Shown piece after piece: positions 46,028-55,060 of a stretch of 64,000 nt of DNA. A program made the translations under genes and the position numbers. The notes beneath the pieces are model-generated. The model searched no databases and was not told the DNA's origin. It saw only the letters and a program-made list of their open reading frames with translations. Origin of the DNA: an uncultured Flavobacteriaceae bacterium (GTDB taxonomy: Bacteria > Bacteroidota > Bacteroidia > Flavobacteriales > Flavobacteriaceae); NCBI GenBank assembly GCA_943789365.1, contig CALSTV010000001.1, positions 1,674,001 to 1,738,000 of the forward strand, read 5' to 3'. Position 1 is the first letter of the stretch; every line of letters begins with the position of its first letter.

Positions 46028-46603
46028 ATGGCACATACGCTTAAAAGTACCTATCCTGAATTGGTTCAAAAGGCACAACACCTCTTTTGGGTAAAAGGTT
46101 ACAAATCGGTTTCAAATGAAGATTTGGCAAAACACCTAAATGTTAGTGTCTCTACCATCTATAACAAATACACGAAAGAAATGCTCTTTCTCGACGCCTT
46201 GGACAGTTATGTGGTTTCTTTATCAGACCCTATCATGTGCCAGATTCGAGCATCTAAAAACGGACTCCAATCCCTCAAAGATTTTTTCTATATGTTGATT
46301 GAAGCGCTGCTTGACAAAACTTTTCCTCGCAGTTGTATCATGGTAAACACAGTAGTAGAACTGCGCAAAGAGAACCGTGAAGTTTCCGATATCTATGACC
46401 GCTATTTTTCCAATATGAGAAATAGCTATATAGCTGTTTTAAAAAGAGCCGTTGACATGGGAGAAATCATACACCCTGAAAAAATAGAACAATACGCCGA
46501 CTATATCGTGGGAATGATTTTTGGAATTAGTATTTATTACAAAATCAAATCCAAAGAAGAATTGTTCCAATATATAGATGGACATCTAGCCTTGATTCAA
46601 TAG
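46028..46603 (+). CDS. TetR-family transcriptional regulator (second of a pair)
   Basis: A protein of 191 residues with the TetR pattern AQHLFWVKGYKSVSNEDLAKHLNVSVSTIYNKY and a C-terminal domain SCIMVNTVVELRKEN. It resembles its upstream neighbour in layout (FW.KG/FWRNG, NTVxEL/HTASEL) and may be an old duplicate. The SRPBCC gene follows 84 bases later and could be its target, but this is inference. Confidence 0.88.
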   Translation: MAHTLKSTYPELVQKAQHLFWVKGYKSVSNEDLAKHLNVSVSTIYNKYTKEMLFLDALDSYVVSLSDPIMCQIRASKNGLQSLKDFFYMLIEALLDKTFPRSCIMVNTVVELRKENREVSDIYDRYFSNMRNSYIAVLKRAVDMGEIIHPEKIEQYADYIVGMIFGISIYYKIKSKEELFQYIDGHLALIQ

Positions 46604-46687
46604 TTTCTGAACGGTATTTTTTTTTGAGTTAACCATTCATTCTAAGTTTGTAGTAGAAAATTATTAACTACTATAAAACTTATAAAA

Positions 46688-47107
46688 ATGGCAACAGTAT
46701 CTGTAACAAAATCAATCAACGTATCCGCAAACGACGCATGGTCTAAACTCGCTGCTTTTGGAGGTATCGAAAACTATTCTCCTATCGCAAAATCTGTCGT
46801 AAAAGGTGAAGGTGAAGGCGCAAAAAGAACGTGTACCATGCCTGATGGTGCTGAAATCAATGAAGTATTGAACACTTTAGACAACTCAAAAAAACATTTG
46901 CAATATGCAATCTTATCAGGACCTTTTCCAATTACTGATTATGTGAGCAATGTAAACGTAAAAGAAATCGATCTTGGAAATTGTGAAATTACTTGGGACT
47001 GTTCTTTCAACTCGGCTCCGGAAGCTGAAGGCGATATGAAAGGTCTTTTTGAAGGGTTCTACAAGGTAATTATTGAAAACTTGGAGGAGTACATTCAAAA
47101 AAATTAA
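46688..47107 (+). CDS. SRPBCC-family (START/Bet v1-like) protein
   Basis: A protein of 139 residues with the polyketide-cyclase-like fold: ATVSVTKSINVSANDAWSKLAAFGGIENY at the start, VVKGEGEGAKRTCTMPDG, and a long C-terminal helix FEGFYKVIIENLEEYI. These proteins bind small hydrophobic ligands. It is cytosolic, with no signal. It has its own leader with a TTGnnAG-like AT-rich region and a strong terminator shared with the convergent barrel gene. Confidence 0.88.
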   Translation: MATVSVTKSINVSANDAWSKLAAFGGIENYSPIAKSVVKGEGEGAKRTCTMPDGAEINEVLNTLDNSKKHLQYAILSGPFPITDYVSNVNVKEIDLGNCEITWDCSFNSAPEAEGDMKGLFEGFYKVIIENLEEYIQKN

Positions 47108-47123
47108 TGTTTTTCGTCCATCG

Positions 47124-47164
47124 AAAAAGGCTGTTGCATGTTTGTGCAGCAGCCTTTCTTTTTA
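47124..47164. terminator. Terminator between convergent genes
   Basis: Arms AAAGGCTGTTGCA and TGCAGCAGCCTTT (47126-47156, one mismatch) followed by T runs. The T run overlaps the stop codon of the minus-strand gene at 47162. Confidence 0.8.
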
Positions 47165-47692
47165 CCAGCGATATTGCAAACCTGTATAAAAATTAAACTT
47201 CATCTTATTATTCGCTTCATACATCTCATAAAAATCACTTCTATATCGATAACTCGACAAGCACTCAACCCCCCAATGTTTTGAAAAGTAATATCGCAAT
47301 GCACCATTTAGCGCAAAACTAAATTCAAATATTTGATTATTTCGTGTTCGAGTAATAAAACCAACATCTGCTCCAATGGGTAGTTCCCAACGTATATAGT
47401 CTTTTGTTTTCGCTTTTAAAAAGAATTTGTAGTTGTAAAACATCCCATACCCGTGGTAATGAATGGCCTGAAACTGCTCTGTAAATATACCTACTTCATA
47501 GCGATCGGTACCACATGCAACACGAATGATATAATCCAATTCTCCATTTGTACTATGTTCATAAGGACCATGAATGGCCATTTTTGGATCGAGCACAAAA
47601 GAAACCATTCCCTTTTTTTGAGCATGACTATACGTACAGTTCAAAATAAAAGAGACGAGCATACTACAGAGAATGTATTGCTTAGTACACAA
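47162..47692 (-). CDS. Small outer-membrane beta-barrel protein, paralogue 2
   Basis: A protein of 176 residues with a signal peptide ending YSHAQKK. It shares with 37021-37545 the motif VLDPKMAIHGPYEHSTNGE after the signal, WELPIGADVGFI against WEFAVGPGYGAVI, YYFSKHWGVE, and the YRW end. An eight-strand barrel is likely. Function unknown. It is a single gene on the minus strand. Confidence 0.75.
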   Translation of the reverse strand: MCTKQYILCSMLVSFILNCTYSHAQKKGMVSFVLDPKMAIHGPYEHSTNGELDYIIRVACGTDRYEVGIFTEQFQAIHYHGYGMFYNYKFFLKAKTKDYIRWELPIGADVGFITRTRNNQIFEFSFALNGALRYYFSKHWGVECLSSYRYRSDFYEMYEANNKMKFNFYTGLQYRW

Positions 47693-47779
47693 ACCGACAG
47701 GTATTAAAAATAAATAATTAGGGGGGAATCTCTCTAAAGATACTACTTATTCTTTTAACAATACCTGAATATCAAGTTT

Positions 47780-49642
47780 TTAACCTTCTAGTTTTGAAGA
47801 GAGTTCAAACCAACGGTCCTCTTTTTGTGCAATTTCATCTATGATCTTTTGAAGCTTGATAGACACCTCATTGATGTCGGAATCTGCCACTTCTCCATTG
47901 GAAAATTGCTCTTCAATTTTTGACTTTTGTTTTTCTAACTTGGCAATGTCGGACTCCAGCGATCCGTATTCTCTTTTTTCGTTGTAACTGAGTTGTACCT
48001 TCGGTTTGGCAACCTCTTGTACCTTTTCCTCAACTACTTTTTTAACCTTTGCTTCTTTTGGTTTTGAATCTTCATAAGCTCTATAGTCTGAATAATTTCC
48101 AGGAAAATTTTCCACCACTCCATGTCCTCTAAAGACAAATAAAGAGTCAACAATTTTATCCATAAAGTAACGGTCGTGCGACACCACAATCAAATTCCCT
48201 GGAAAATCCAATAAAAAGGCTTCCAACACATTTAGGGTTACAATATCTAAATCGTTTGTGGGCTCATCTAAAATCAGAAAATTAGGATTTTGAATCAACA
48301 CAGCACACAGAAATAAACGTTTTCGTTCGCCTCCACTCAATTTTTCTACAAAGTCGTACTGACGTTTTCTACTAAATAAAAAGCGTTCTAACAACTGACC
48401 TGCAGAAATCTTGTTTCCTTTTGCCAATGGTATATACTCTCCAAATTCCTTGATGACTTCAATAACCTTCTGACCTTCTTTTACGGTAATACCACTCTGC
48501 GTATAATAACCGTATTTCACAGTTTCACCCAAAACCACCTTTCCTTGGTCTACAGGTTCTTTATGCGTAATTAGGTTTAAAAAACTCGACTTCCCAGTTC
48601 CGTTTTTCCCAATAATTCCAATACGTTCGCCTCTTTTAAAAACATATTCAAAACCTTCTAATATTTTTAAATCTCCAAAGGACTTGTGCACCTTATGCAA
48701 TTCTAAAATCTTAGACCCCAAGCGTTCCATATTGATTTCCAATTGCACTTTGTGTTCTATACGTCTGTTATGGGCTTTTTCTTTGATCTCATAAAAATCA
48801 TCTATCCTCGATTTGGATTTGGTGGTTCTCGCTTTTGGCTGTCTGCGCATCCAATCCAACTCTTTTTTAAACAGGTTTTTTGCCTTTTCTTGCACCACCT
48901 GTTCCAAAGCAATACGTTCTTCTTTCTTTTGTAAAAAATAAGAATAGTTTCCTTTGTAGCTATACAACTCCCCGCCGTCCAATTCAATAATTTCATTACA
49001 CACACGTTCTAAAAAATAGCGGTCGTGTGTAACCATAAACAAGGTAATTTTCTCTTTTTGAAAAAACGCTTCTAGCCACTCTATCATTTCCAAATCCAAG
49101 TGGTTGGTAGGCTCGTCTAAAATCAGTAAATCAGGCTTGTTTATCAACACCGTAGCCAGTCCAAGACGCTTTTTTTGTCCACCCGAAAGTCCTCCTACCT
49201 TTTGGTGAATATCATCAAACTTTAATTTTGATAAAATCTGTTTGTATTGCGTTTCAAAATCCCAGGCATCATGCTGATCCATCAAATCAAATGCCTTTTG
49301 GTAGGCATCACCATCTTCTGGGTTTTCTAGTGCTTTTTCATATTGCTGAATGACTTTTAATGTAGGGTTATCAGAACTAAAGATAACCTCTTCAATGGTC
49401 AATTTCGAATCAAAAACATCGTCTTGTGCCAGGTAAGCAACTTGTAAATCTTTTCTACAAACCACTTGTCCCGTATCCGAAGTATCTCTACCCGTAATAA
49501 TATTTAAAATGGATGTTTTTCCAGTACCATTTTTTGCGACAAAAGCAATTTTTTGCCCTTTATTAATTCCAAAGGAAATATTATCAAACAATACGCGCTC
49601 TCCATATGCTTTGGAGATATTTTCTACAGATAGGTAATTCAT
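47780..49642 (-). CDS. ABC-F family ATPase (ribosome-associated type)
   Basis: From the ATG at 49642 it has 620 residues starting MNYLSVENISKAYGERVLF; the 44 codons upstream translate the heptamer array and are not part of the gene. Two ABC cassettes are present: Walker A FVAKNGTGKTS and GKNGTGKSSF, signatures GLSGGQKKRLGLA and KLSGGERKRLFLC, Walker B LLILDEPTNHLD and FLILDEPTNDLD. There is no membrane segment and a charged C-terminal coiled coil, as in Uup-like ABC-F proteins, which act on ribosomes. The sub-group cannot be assigned with certainty. Confidence 0.93.
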   Translation of the reverse strand: MNYLSVENISKAYGERVLFDNISFGINKGQKIAFVAKNGTGKTSILNIITGRDTSDTGQVVCRKDLQVAYLAQDDVFDSKLTIEEVIFSSDNPTLKVIQQYEKALENPEDGDAYQKAFDLMDQHDAWDFETQYKQILSKLKFDDIHQKVGGLSGGQKKRLGLATVLINKPDLLILDEPTNHLDLEMIEWLEAFFQKEKITLFMVTHDRYFLERVCNEIIELDGGELYSYKGNYSYFLQKKEERIALEQVVQEKAKNLFKKELDWMRRQPKARTTKSKSRIDDFYEIKEKAHNRRIEHKVQLEINMERLGSKILELHKVHKSFGDLKILEGFEYVFKRGERIGIIGKNGTGKSSFLNLITHKEPVDQGKVVLGETVKYGYYTQSGITVKEGQKVIEVIKEFGEYIPLAKGNKISAGQLLERFLFSRKRQYDFVEKLSGGERKRLFLCAVLIQNPNFLILDEPTNDLDIVTLNVLEAFLLDFPGNLIVVSHDRYFMDKIVDSLFVFRGHGVVENFPGNYSDYRAYEDSKPKEAKVKKVVEEKVQEVAKPKVQLSYNEKREYGSLESDIAKLEKQKSKIEEQFSNGEVADSDINEVSIKLQKIIDEIAQKEDRWFELSSKLEG

Positions 49643-49712
49643 ACAAATGATTTTCGAAGGCCAAAGATAGTACAATTGTTTGAGGAGTGAGGTGTTTTGT
49701 GTTTTGAGTACT

Positions 49713-49740
49713 GGCGGCAGGCGGCAGGTGGCAGGTGGCT
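49713..49740 (+). repeat. Heptamer array GGCGGCA/GGTGGCA, four units
   Basis: GGCGGCA, GGCGGCA, GGTGGCA, GGTGGCT from 49713 to 49740, period exactly 7, upstream of the ABC-F start codon. Shifted, the unit is CAGGYGG, related to CAGGTAG of the array at 31794. Confidence 0.9.
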
Positions 49741-49899
49741 GAAGGAAAACGATTGTTTCACTGAGCAACAACACATTTGAAAAAGACCATACAACTGCAT
49801 GACAGTAAGACCCACTGACAATTATGTCGGCAAGGACGTATTAAGCATACCTATATGAATAAAAGCGTTACCTTAGCTGCTAAGGAGAATACCACAAGC

Positions 49900-51591
49900 A
49901 TGAGCACAACACCTTTGATACAACTGACCGACCTCAGCATTTCTTTTCCCTCAAAAGAACAAAAGAACCAAATGGTACACGGCGTATCTTTTGACATTCA
50001 CAAAAACGAAATATTAGGAATTGTAGGGGAATCTGGAAGTGGAAAGTCCATCTCTTCGCTTGCCCTCATGGGATTGTTAGACTCGAAAAGTTCTAAAGTT
50101 CAAGGTTCAGCACTGTTTGAAAACCAAGACCTCCTAACATTAAAAGAAAAAGAATTTCGAAAGATTCGTGGTGCTCAGATTTCCATGATTTTTCAGGAGC
50201 CTATGAGTTCCTTAAATCCAAGTCTGAGCTGTGGCTATCAGGTATTGGAAATTATCTTACAACATCAAAAAGTTTCCAAATCGGAAGCGAAACAACAGGT
50301 AATTTCTCTATTCGAAAAGGTAAAGCTCCCACGCGCCGAAGCGATGTACGACCAATACCCGCATCAAATTTCCGGAGGACAAAAACAGCGGGTGATGATT
50401 GCCATGGCGATTGCCTGCAAACCCCAATTGTTGATTGCCGATGAGCCCACGACGGCCCTGGATGTAACCGTTCAAAAAGAAATCATAAAACTGCTTAAGG
50501 AATTGCAGCAAGAAACGGGAATGAGCATTTTGTTTATCTCACACGACCTTTCCCTAATTTCAGAGATTTGCGACCGTGTGGTGGTCATGTACCAAGGCAA
50601 TATTGTGGAGCAGGGCAATGCTTTAGATGTATTTCAAAATCCTCAGGAAGACTATACCAAGGCTTTGATACGTTCGAAGCCTAGCATTTCAAAACGCTTA
50701 AAAAAACTACCATCTGTAAAAGATTTTATTGAAAAAACCGTAGATGAAACTTTATATACCGATAAGGAACGTGCTGTTTTTCACAAAGAACTCTATGCCA
50801 AAAAACCATTGTTGGAAATTGTAGATTTAAAAAAACACTACCTCAGCACCAAGAAATGGTGGTTTCAAAAAGACCAATACATTAAAGCGGTAGACGGAGT
50901 TTCCTTTCAGCTCTATGACGGTGAAACTTTGGGCTTGGTAGGTGAGTCCGGCTGTGGAAAGTCTACCTTGGGAAGAACCTTGCTGCATTTGGAAAAGGCC
51001 ACTTCAGGAACGGTGTTTTACAAAGGCAAAGACATCACCAAACTGTCCAATAGGGAAGTAAAAAAACTGAGCAAGGACATACAAATCATCTTTCAAGATC
51101 CATTTTCTTCGCTCAACCCAAGAATTCCGGTTGGGGAGGCTATTTTGGAACCTATGCAGGTACATGGCATTTTAAACTCAAAGTCAGAACGCAAGGAAAA
51201 AGTACTTTCCATATTGGAAAAAGTAGGCTTGTTACCAGAACATTACAACCGCTATCCCCATGAGTTTTCCGGTGGTCAAAGACAGCGTATTGGTATTGCC
51301 AGAACCATTGCGCTACAACCCAAACTGATTGTCTGTGACGAGAGTGTTTCCGCGTTGGATGTTTCGGTACAAGCCCAAGTACTGAACCTGTTAAACGACC
51401 TAAAAAAGGACTTTGGTTTTAGCTATATTTTTATTTCTCACGATTTGTCGGTGGTCAAATATATGTCGGACCAGTTGGTCGTGATGAACGCCGGTAAAAT
51501 CGAAGAAATCGGAGATGCGGATGCCATTTACGCAGATCCAAAATCGGAGTATACGCAGCAGTTGATTGCGGCGATTCCGAAGGGGAAGTGA
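49900..51591 (+). CDS. ABC transporter ATPase fusion, oligopeptide (DppDF-like) type
   Basis: Two ATPase domains fused in about 563 residues; ATG at 49900 ([16 protein letters not shown]) fits the family better than the ATG at 49855. Domain 1 has [10 protein letters not shown] and [27 protein letters not shown]. Domain 2 has [25 protein letters not shown] and [12 protein letters not shown]. Each is followed by the oligopeptide-transporter C-terminal part ([18 protein letters not shown]). It should power uptake of peptides or nickel; the permeases and binding protein are not in this window. It is transcribed away from the ABC-F gene, from the array-rich gap. Confidence 0.92.
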   Translation: MSTTPLIQLTDLSISFPSKEQKNQMVHGVSFDIHKNEILGIVGESGSGKSISSLALMGLLDSKSSKVQGSALFENQDLLTLKEKEFRKIRGAQISMIFQEPMSSLNPSLSCGYQVLEIILQHQKVSKSEAKQQVISLFEKVKLPRAEAMYDQYPHQISGGQKQRVMIAMAIACKPQLLIADEPTTALDVTVQKEIIKLLKELQQETGMSILFISHDLSLISEICDRVVVMYQGNIVEQGNALDVFQNPQEDYTKALIRSKPSISKRLKKLPSVKDFIEKTVDETLYTDKERAVFHKELYAKKPLLEIVDLKKHYLSTKKWWFQKDQYIKAVDGVSFQLYDGETLGLVGESGCGKSTLGRTLLHLEKATSGTVFYKGKDITKLSNREVKKLSKDIQIIFQDPFSSLNPRIPVGEAILEPMQVHGILNSKSERKEKVLSILEKVGLLPEHYNRYPHEFSGGQRQRIGIARTIALQPKLIVCDESVSALDVSVQAQVLNLLNDLKKDFGFSYIFISHDLSVVKYMSDQLVVMNAGKIEEIGDADAIYADPKSEYTQQLIAAIPKGK

Positions 51592-51602
51592 AGCGGTTAA
51601 CT

Positions 51603-51654
51603 GGTCTTCGAGTCGGCTGGTGTACATGTCTTCTGGTTCTTTTAGTGTCAGGTC
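51603..51654 (+). repeat. Degenerate octamer array, NGTCNNNN
   Basis: GGTC or near variants recur every 8 bases at 51603, 51611, 51619, 51627, 51635, 51643 and 51651 (GGTC, AGTC, GGTG, TGTC, GGTT, TAGT, GGTC). It starts 12 bases after the ABC transporter stop codon. The phasing matches the arrays at 62210 and 63806. Confidence 0.6.
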
Positions 51655-51696
51655 GAGTGATTTTCGTAGCGTAGCGAAGAAAATCGTATCGAGAAC
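51647..51696 (+). repeat. Dispersed palindromic repeat, family 1
   Basis: GTCAGGTCGAGTG at the left and CGTATCGAGAAC at the right enclose an inner stem GATTTTC/GAAAATC. The outer ends match the two units within metG, where the inner stem is GATGC/GCATC instead. Confidence 0.8.
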
Positions 51697-51717
51697 GGCT
51701 TTCCTCCTCCACTACCA

Positions 51718-51820
51718 GTAATTCCGAGGCGGTACAACGAATCCTGCCTGTCGGCAGACATGGGAATCTCGTTGAGATTGGTCAATCGTACTTAAAAAGA
51801 ATTCGAGCTTCTTGTTATTT
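51718..51820 (+). repeat. Dispersed repeat, family 2, copy A
   Basis: ATTCCGAGGCGGTACAACGA, then GAATC and, about 60 bases on, AAAGAATTCGAGCTT. The same order of elements occurs at 55861-55935. Confidence 0.7.
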
Positions 51821-51871
51821 TTTCTATATTAGATCCGCTTTCTTTTTCTTTAGAAACTAAACCATTCTGCT

Positions 51872-52823
51872 ATGAACAAAATATTTGCTTTCGTTTTTCT
51901 TTTAAGTATGGGACTATCAGCTCAAAACGGATTTGAAGATTGGGACAAAAATTACCCACTCAAAAACCCAAGTCAAATCATAAAAGAAGAGCTCACCTAT
52001 GCTCAAAAAACAGAACAACAAACCATAAATTCACAGTATTATTTGAATGCCACGAAATACCGTTTTATAGCGACGTTTACTGGGAATGTGCGTACCCTAA
52101 GTGCAGAAAGGCTCGAATCTATGTCGCGTGTGATTGCTGTTAAATTTGGAAAAAAAGATTTTATCTCACGCGAAATTGTCAACTCCGAATATGAGTTTGA
52201 AGTTGGCAATCAAAAAATATGGATGCCTATTCAAAAGGTGTTAGAAGCATCTTTTAAGGAAGAAATCGAGGCAAATAAAAAGGTGTTATTGTATACTCTT
52301 TTTCTAAACGAACACACCGACGCAAAGGAACTATACAACCTCTTTTTTATCTCTGAGTTTACAAACCACTGGACCATGCCTAAAAAACAACTTTGGGCAA
52401 AGTCTTTTTTCAATAAAAAAGCACCTGAGTTGGTAGTTGAAAAATGGCTCTCGGAAAAACCCGAGACTTCAGGAAAATATGTACTTATAGATTTTTGGGC
52501 TACCTGGTGTGGTCCGTGTCGTAAAGCCATTCCTGAACTAAACGAATTCCAAAAGCAGTTTAAAGATCAATTGGTTGTTATCGGCATTAGCGATGAGTCG
52601 AAACGAACTGTACATAAAATGAAAAGTCCAGATAATAGAATATTACAGTGCTATCGATACCAAAAAGCGTTTGAAGTCTATTTATAAGGTCACCGGTGTC
52701 CCGCATTGTGTACTTATCGATCCGAATGGTATTGTACGGTGGGAAGGGTTTCCTCTGTTAAAAAACTATGAATTGACCACAGAGGTACTTGCAGAAATTA
52801 TAAACTCCAAAGTCATACAATAG
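51872..52823 (+). pseudogene. TlpA-like thioredoxin, frameshifted near its end
   Basis: Residues 1-250 read as an exported protein (signal ending LSAQNG) with a redoxin domain and CGPC in WATWCGPCRKAIPEL. Near 52640 the frame breaks; the other frame continues YSAIDTKKRLKSIYKVTGVP then HCVLIDPNGIVRWEGFPLL and stops at 52823, completing the cis-Pro strand and last helix. One missing base near 52643 explains it. Whole length would be about 317 residues. It could be a sequencing error, but no long homopolymer is present here. Confidence 0.75.
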
Positions 52824-53259
52824 CAAAACAGGTCTTATTGTTTTCTATCAATGGTGCTAATTTAATTTCCTATGTGTCTCCCCAAATAAAATTGTCACAA
52901 TAAATATCTATTCAATCCTCACCTTGAACATAAATAGATAAAATCTTTGATCTATTGAGTAAAGGATAAAAAGCAAATGAAGGATATAAAGAATCCAATG
53001 AATTCACCAAATCACTCAAAATAAGATTGTAAACTTACTACAATTACTTAAATAGTATTCTCATTCGCTAATGTTTTGTATAGATTCACTCAATTCCCGG
53101 GTCCACCCACTAACTAACTTGTTAAAAAACAGTTGTTTAGGTGTTTTTTTGTATTTTTAAAAACTCTAAAAGACACCTAATCTAGGTTTCTGCAATAATG
53201 TAAAATAATTTGTAGGACTCTGGCAACTCCAATTAATTACTTCTTGATGTAAATGAACT
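52824..53259. other. Gene-free 436-bp stretch
   Basis: No open frame worth calling. It contains the 25-base sequence starting GTTTAGGTGTTTTT at 53135-53159, which recurs at 56537-56561 with 23 of 25 bases identical. The rest is AT-rich with no clear repeat. Confidence 0.5.
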
Positions 53260-53563
53260 ATGAAATTAAAAGAACAAATATCGATTATTATTTCAATTAT
53301 AGCTCTTATATTATCTAGCCTGGCCGTTTATGATGACTACAAGCCTGCAAATATTGATATTGAGTTTAAAGAATCCATAGGCTATCTTAACTCTCCTAAT
53401 GATAATGATTCCTTTAACGAAAGTATAACACTTCCTATTTTATTCACAAACGATTCTAAAAATGTAAGCTTCCCTTAATTAGAACTGTTTGATTTTCCAA
53501 ATATATACTTTTTTACGTTTTAAAATAAATTGGTTTATCTTCATTATAAATATTTAAACCAAT

Positions 53564-54409
53564 CTATTTTAAAATGAGCCCAGCGGCAGCGACGCGTTTT
53601 TTTTCGGCGTACTTAATTGGTGGTATTTTACCTAAAGCATCATGTGGGCGGTAATGATTATAGTCATTCATCCAAATTTGAGTTTGCGCTCTTACTTGAT
53701 CTAAATTTTCAAAAATGTATTTATTCAAAACACCTCGCCTATAACTTCCATTAAATCTTTCTATAAAAGCATTTTGAGTGGGTTTACCTGGTTGTATATA
53801 TTTAAAGTCTATTTCGTGCATAGTACTCCATTGAGATGTTATGTTTGCTATGAATTCTGGTCCGTTATCCATTCTGATGCGCTTTGGCTTACCTCTTTTA
53901 TGTATCAAATGATTCAGGACCCAAAGGATGCGATTACTAGGCAAAGAATAATCTATCTCTATAAAAAGGATTTCTCTATTATAATCATCAATAACATTAA
54001 AACCTCTAAAGCGTCTACTGTTGTCTAATACATCGGTAACAAAATCCATACTCCATGTATGGTTTAATTCTTTAGGAACCTCCAAAGGTTCTTTTACGCG
54101 TGCTGGCAGTCTCTTTTTTGCCTTTCTACGCAAAGACAACCCTAAGGATTTATAAACTCGGTATACTCGTTTATGATTCCATGGCTTTCCTTCATTGCGC
54201 AAACGATTATAAGCTTTCCAAAACCCTTCTTCTGAGTGTTGTTCTGCCTTTTCTTTTAAAGCCGATTCAATTTCTGAATCCTCTTTGACTAATGGCTGGT
54301 AATAATAAACACTTTTACTCAGATTTAAAATACGGCACGCCCTACTTATGCCATAATCAATAAACTCTTTGACCAGAAGCCGTTTCAGGTAGGGCTTTAT
54401 AGCTTTTTT
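53564..54409 (-). CDS. IS3-family transposase OrfB (DDE integrase core)
   Basis: Open from 54409, without an early start codon, so it is made as an OrfAB fusion by -1 frameshifting at the A7G at 54404-54410. The HTH_21 region (ISRACRILNLSKSVYYYQP) is followed by the rve core: Asp in WSMDFVTDVL, Asp in RMDNGPEF and Glu in FIERFNGSYRRG. The end is HDALGKIPPIKYAEKK. About 282 residues, normal for the family. Confidence 0.93.
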   Translation of the reverse strand, partial: KKAIKPYLKRLLVKEFIDYGISRACRILNLSKSVYYYQPLVKEDSEIESALKEKAEQHSEEGFWKAYNRLRNEGKPWNHKRVYRVYKSLGLSLRRKAKKRLPARVKEPLEVPKELNHTWSMDFVTDVLDNSRRFRGFNVIDDYNREILFIEIDYSLPSNRILWVLNHLIHKRGKPKRIRMDNGPEFIANITSQWSTMHEIDFKYIQPGKPTQNAFIERFNGSYRRGVLNKYIFENLDQVRAQTQIWMNDYNHYRPHDALGKIPPIKYAEKKRVAAAGLILK

Positions 54410-54663
54410 TCAATGATCTCTTTTGCTAGCTGATGATCTAAAGCCAAACTTGAATACATTTGTTTGAGTCTACGATTCTCCTCTTCTAAAGTTTTTAGCT
54501 TTTTAAGCTCTTTAGAATTCATACCTGCATACTTAGAACGCCACTTATAAAAGGTAGCAGAACTAATACCATGCGCTCTGGAAATATCTGAAATAGATTT
54601 CCCGTGATCAAACTCCTTTAGAATAGAAGCTATTTGTTGTGGACTAAATTTACTTTTTCTCAT
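54397..54663 (-). CDS. IS3-family transposase OrfA (helix-turn-helix)
   Basis: A protein of 88 residues starting MRKSKFSPQQIASILKEF. A helix-turn-helix (ISDISRAHGISSATFYKWR) binds the IS ends, followed by a leucine-zipper-like coiled coil (LKKLKTLEEENRRLKQMY). It ends 4 codons after the slippery A7G; ribosomes that slip by -1 go on into OrfB. Confidence 0.95.
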   Translation of the reverse strand: MRKSKFSPQQIASILKEFDHGKSISDISRAHGISSATFYKWRSKYAGMNSKELKKLKTLEEENRRLKQMYSSLALDHQLAKEIIEKKL

Positions 54664-55060
54664 AATTACTGTTTAAAGTTAAGATTATTTTTCTACTTAT
54701 AAACAGTTCGGTTTTTGGGGAAGCTTACAAAAACATGGGAGTCATTAGAAATGTTAGTTTATTAAATTCAAATCAAGAAGTAATTAATTGGAAAAAATTT
54801 TCCACTAAAGCTGTGAATAATTTTCATAGAGACATGAACTACTGTCACCCTTTTTCAATTAAAGGTCAAAGCGACAAATATTACTCCGTTCAGTTTGATT
54901 ACTCCGAAAGAAATGGATTTTTTGGTGTCAATAGCCAATACATTCTAATTATTAACACGAATAATAAAACGCTTAGGAATAAAATAATCATCACCCCCCA
55001 AAACGAGAACTGGGAAGGTAATGGTAGTAATCTAATATTAAATTAAAAAATCAATCAATT

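Larger units (their letters stand above)
53463..54729 (-). mobile_element. IS3-family insertion sequence, complete
   Basis: Element of 1267 bp with ends TGTAAGCTTCCC and its reverse complement, extended imperfectly to GAACTGTTT. The target duplication is AAAA (53459-53462 and 54730-54733), and its removal restores an open frame. It carries orfA and orfB on the minus strand with a slippery A7G for -1 frameshifting. All parts look intact, so it is probably active. Confidence 0.93.
53260..55046 (+). pseudogene. Small membrane-anchored protein gene split by an IS
   Basis: The 5' part (53260-53462) encodes an N-terminal hydrophobic helix (ISIIISIIALILSSLAVY) and about 47 more residues, then an IS3-type element interrupts it. 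After removal of the IS and one AAAA duplicate the frame continues as SKNMGVIRNVSLLNSNQEV to the stop at 55046, giving about 171 residues. The fold of the C-terminal part is unknown. The gene was intact before insertion. It is followed 14 bases later by another hypothetical gene. Confidence 0.8.

Noticed and set aside
49643-49774. 44-codon N-terminal extension of the ABC-F protein
   Set aside because: It translates the GGCGGCA heptamer array; the conserved start is MNYLSVENISKAYGE at 49642.
54404-54410. A7 run as a sequencing error or decay in the transposase
   Set aside because: A AAA AAG at this place is the usual -1 programmed frameshift site of IS3-family elements.
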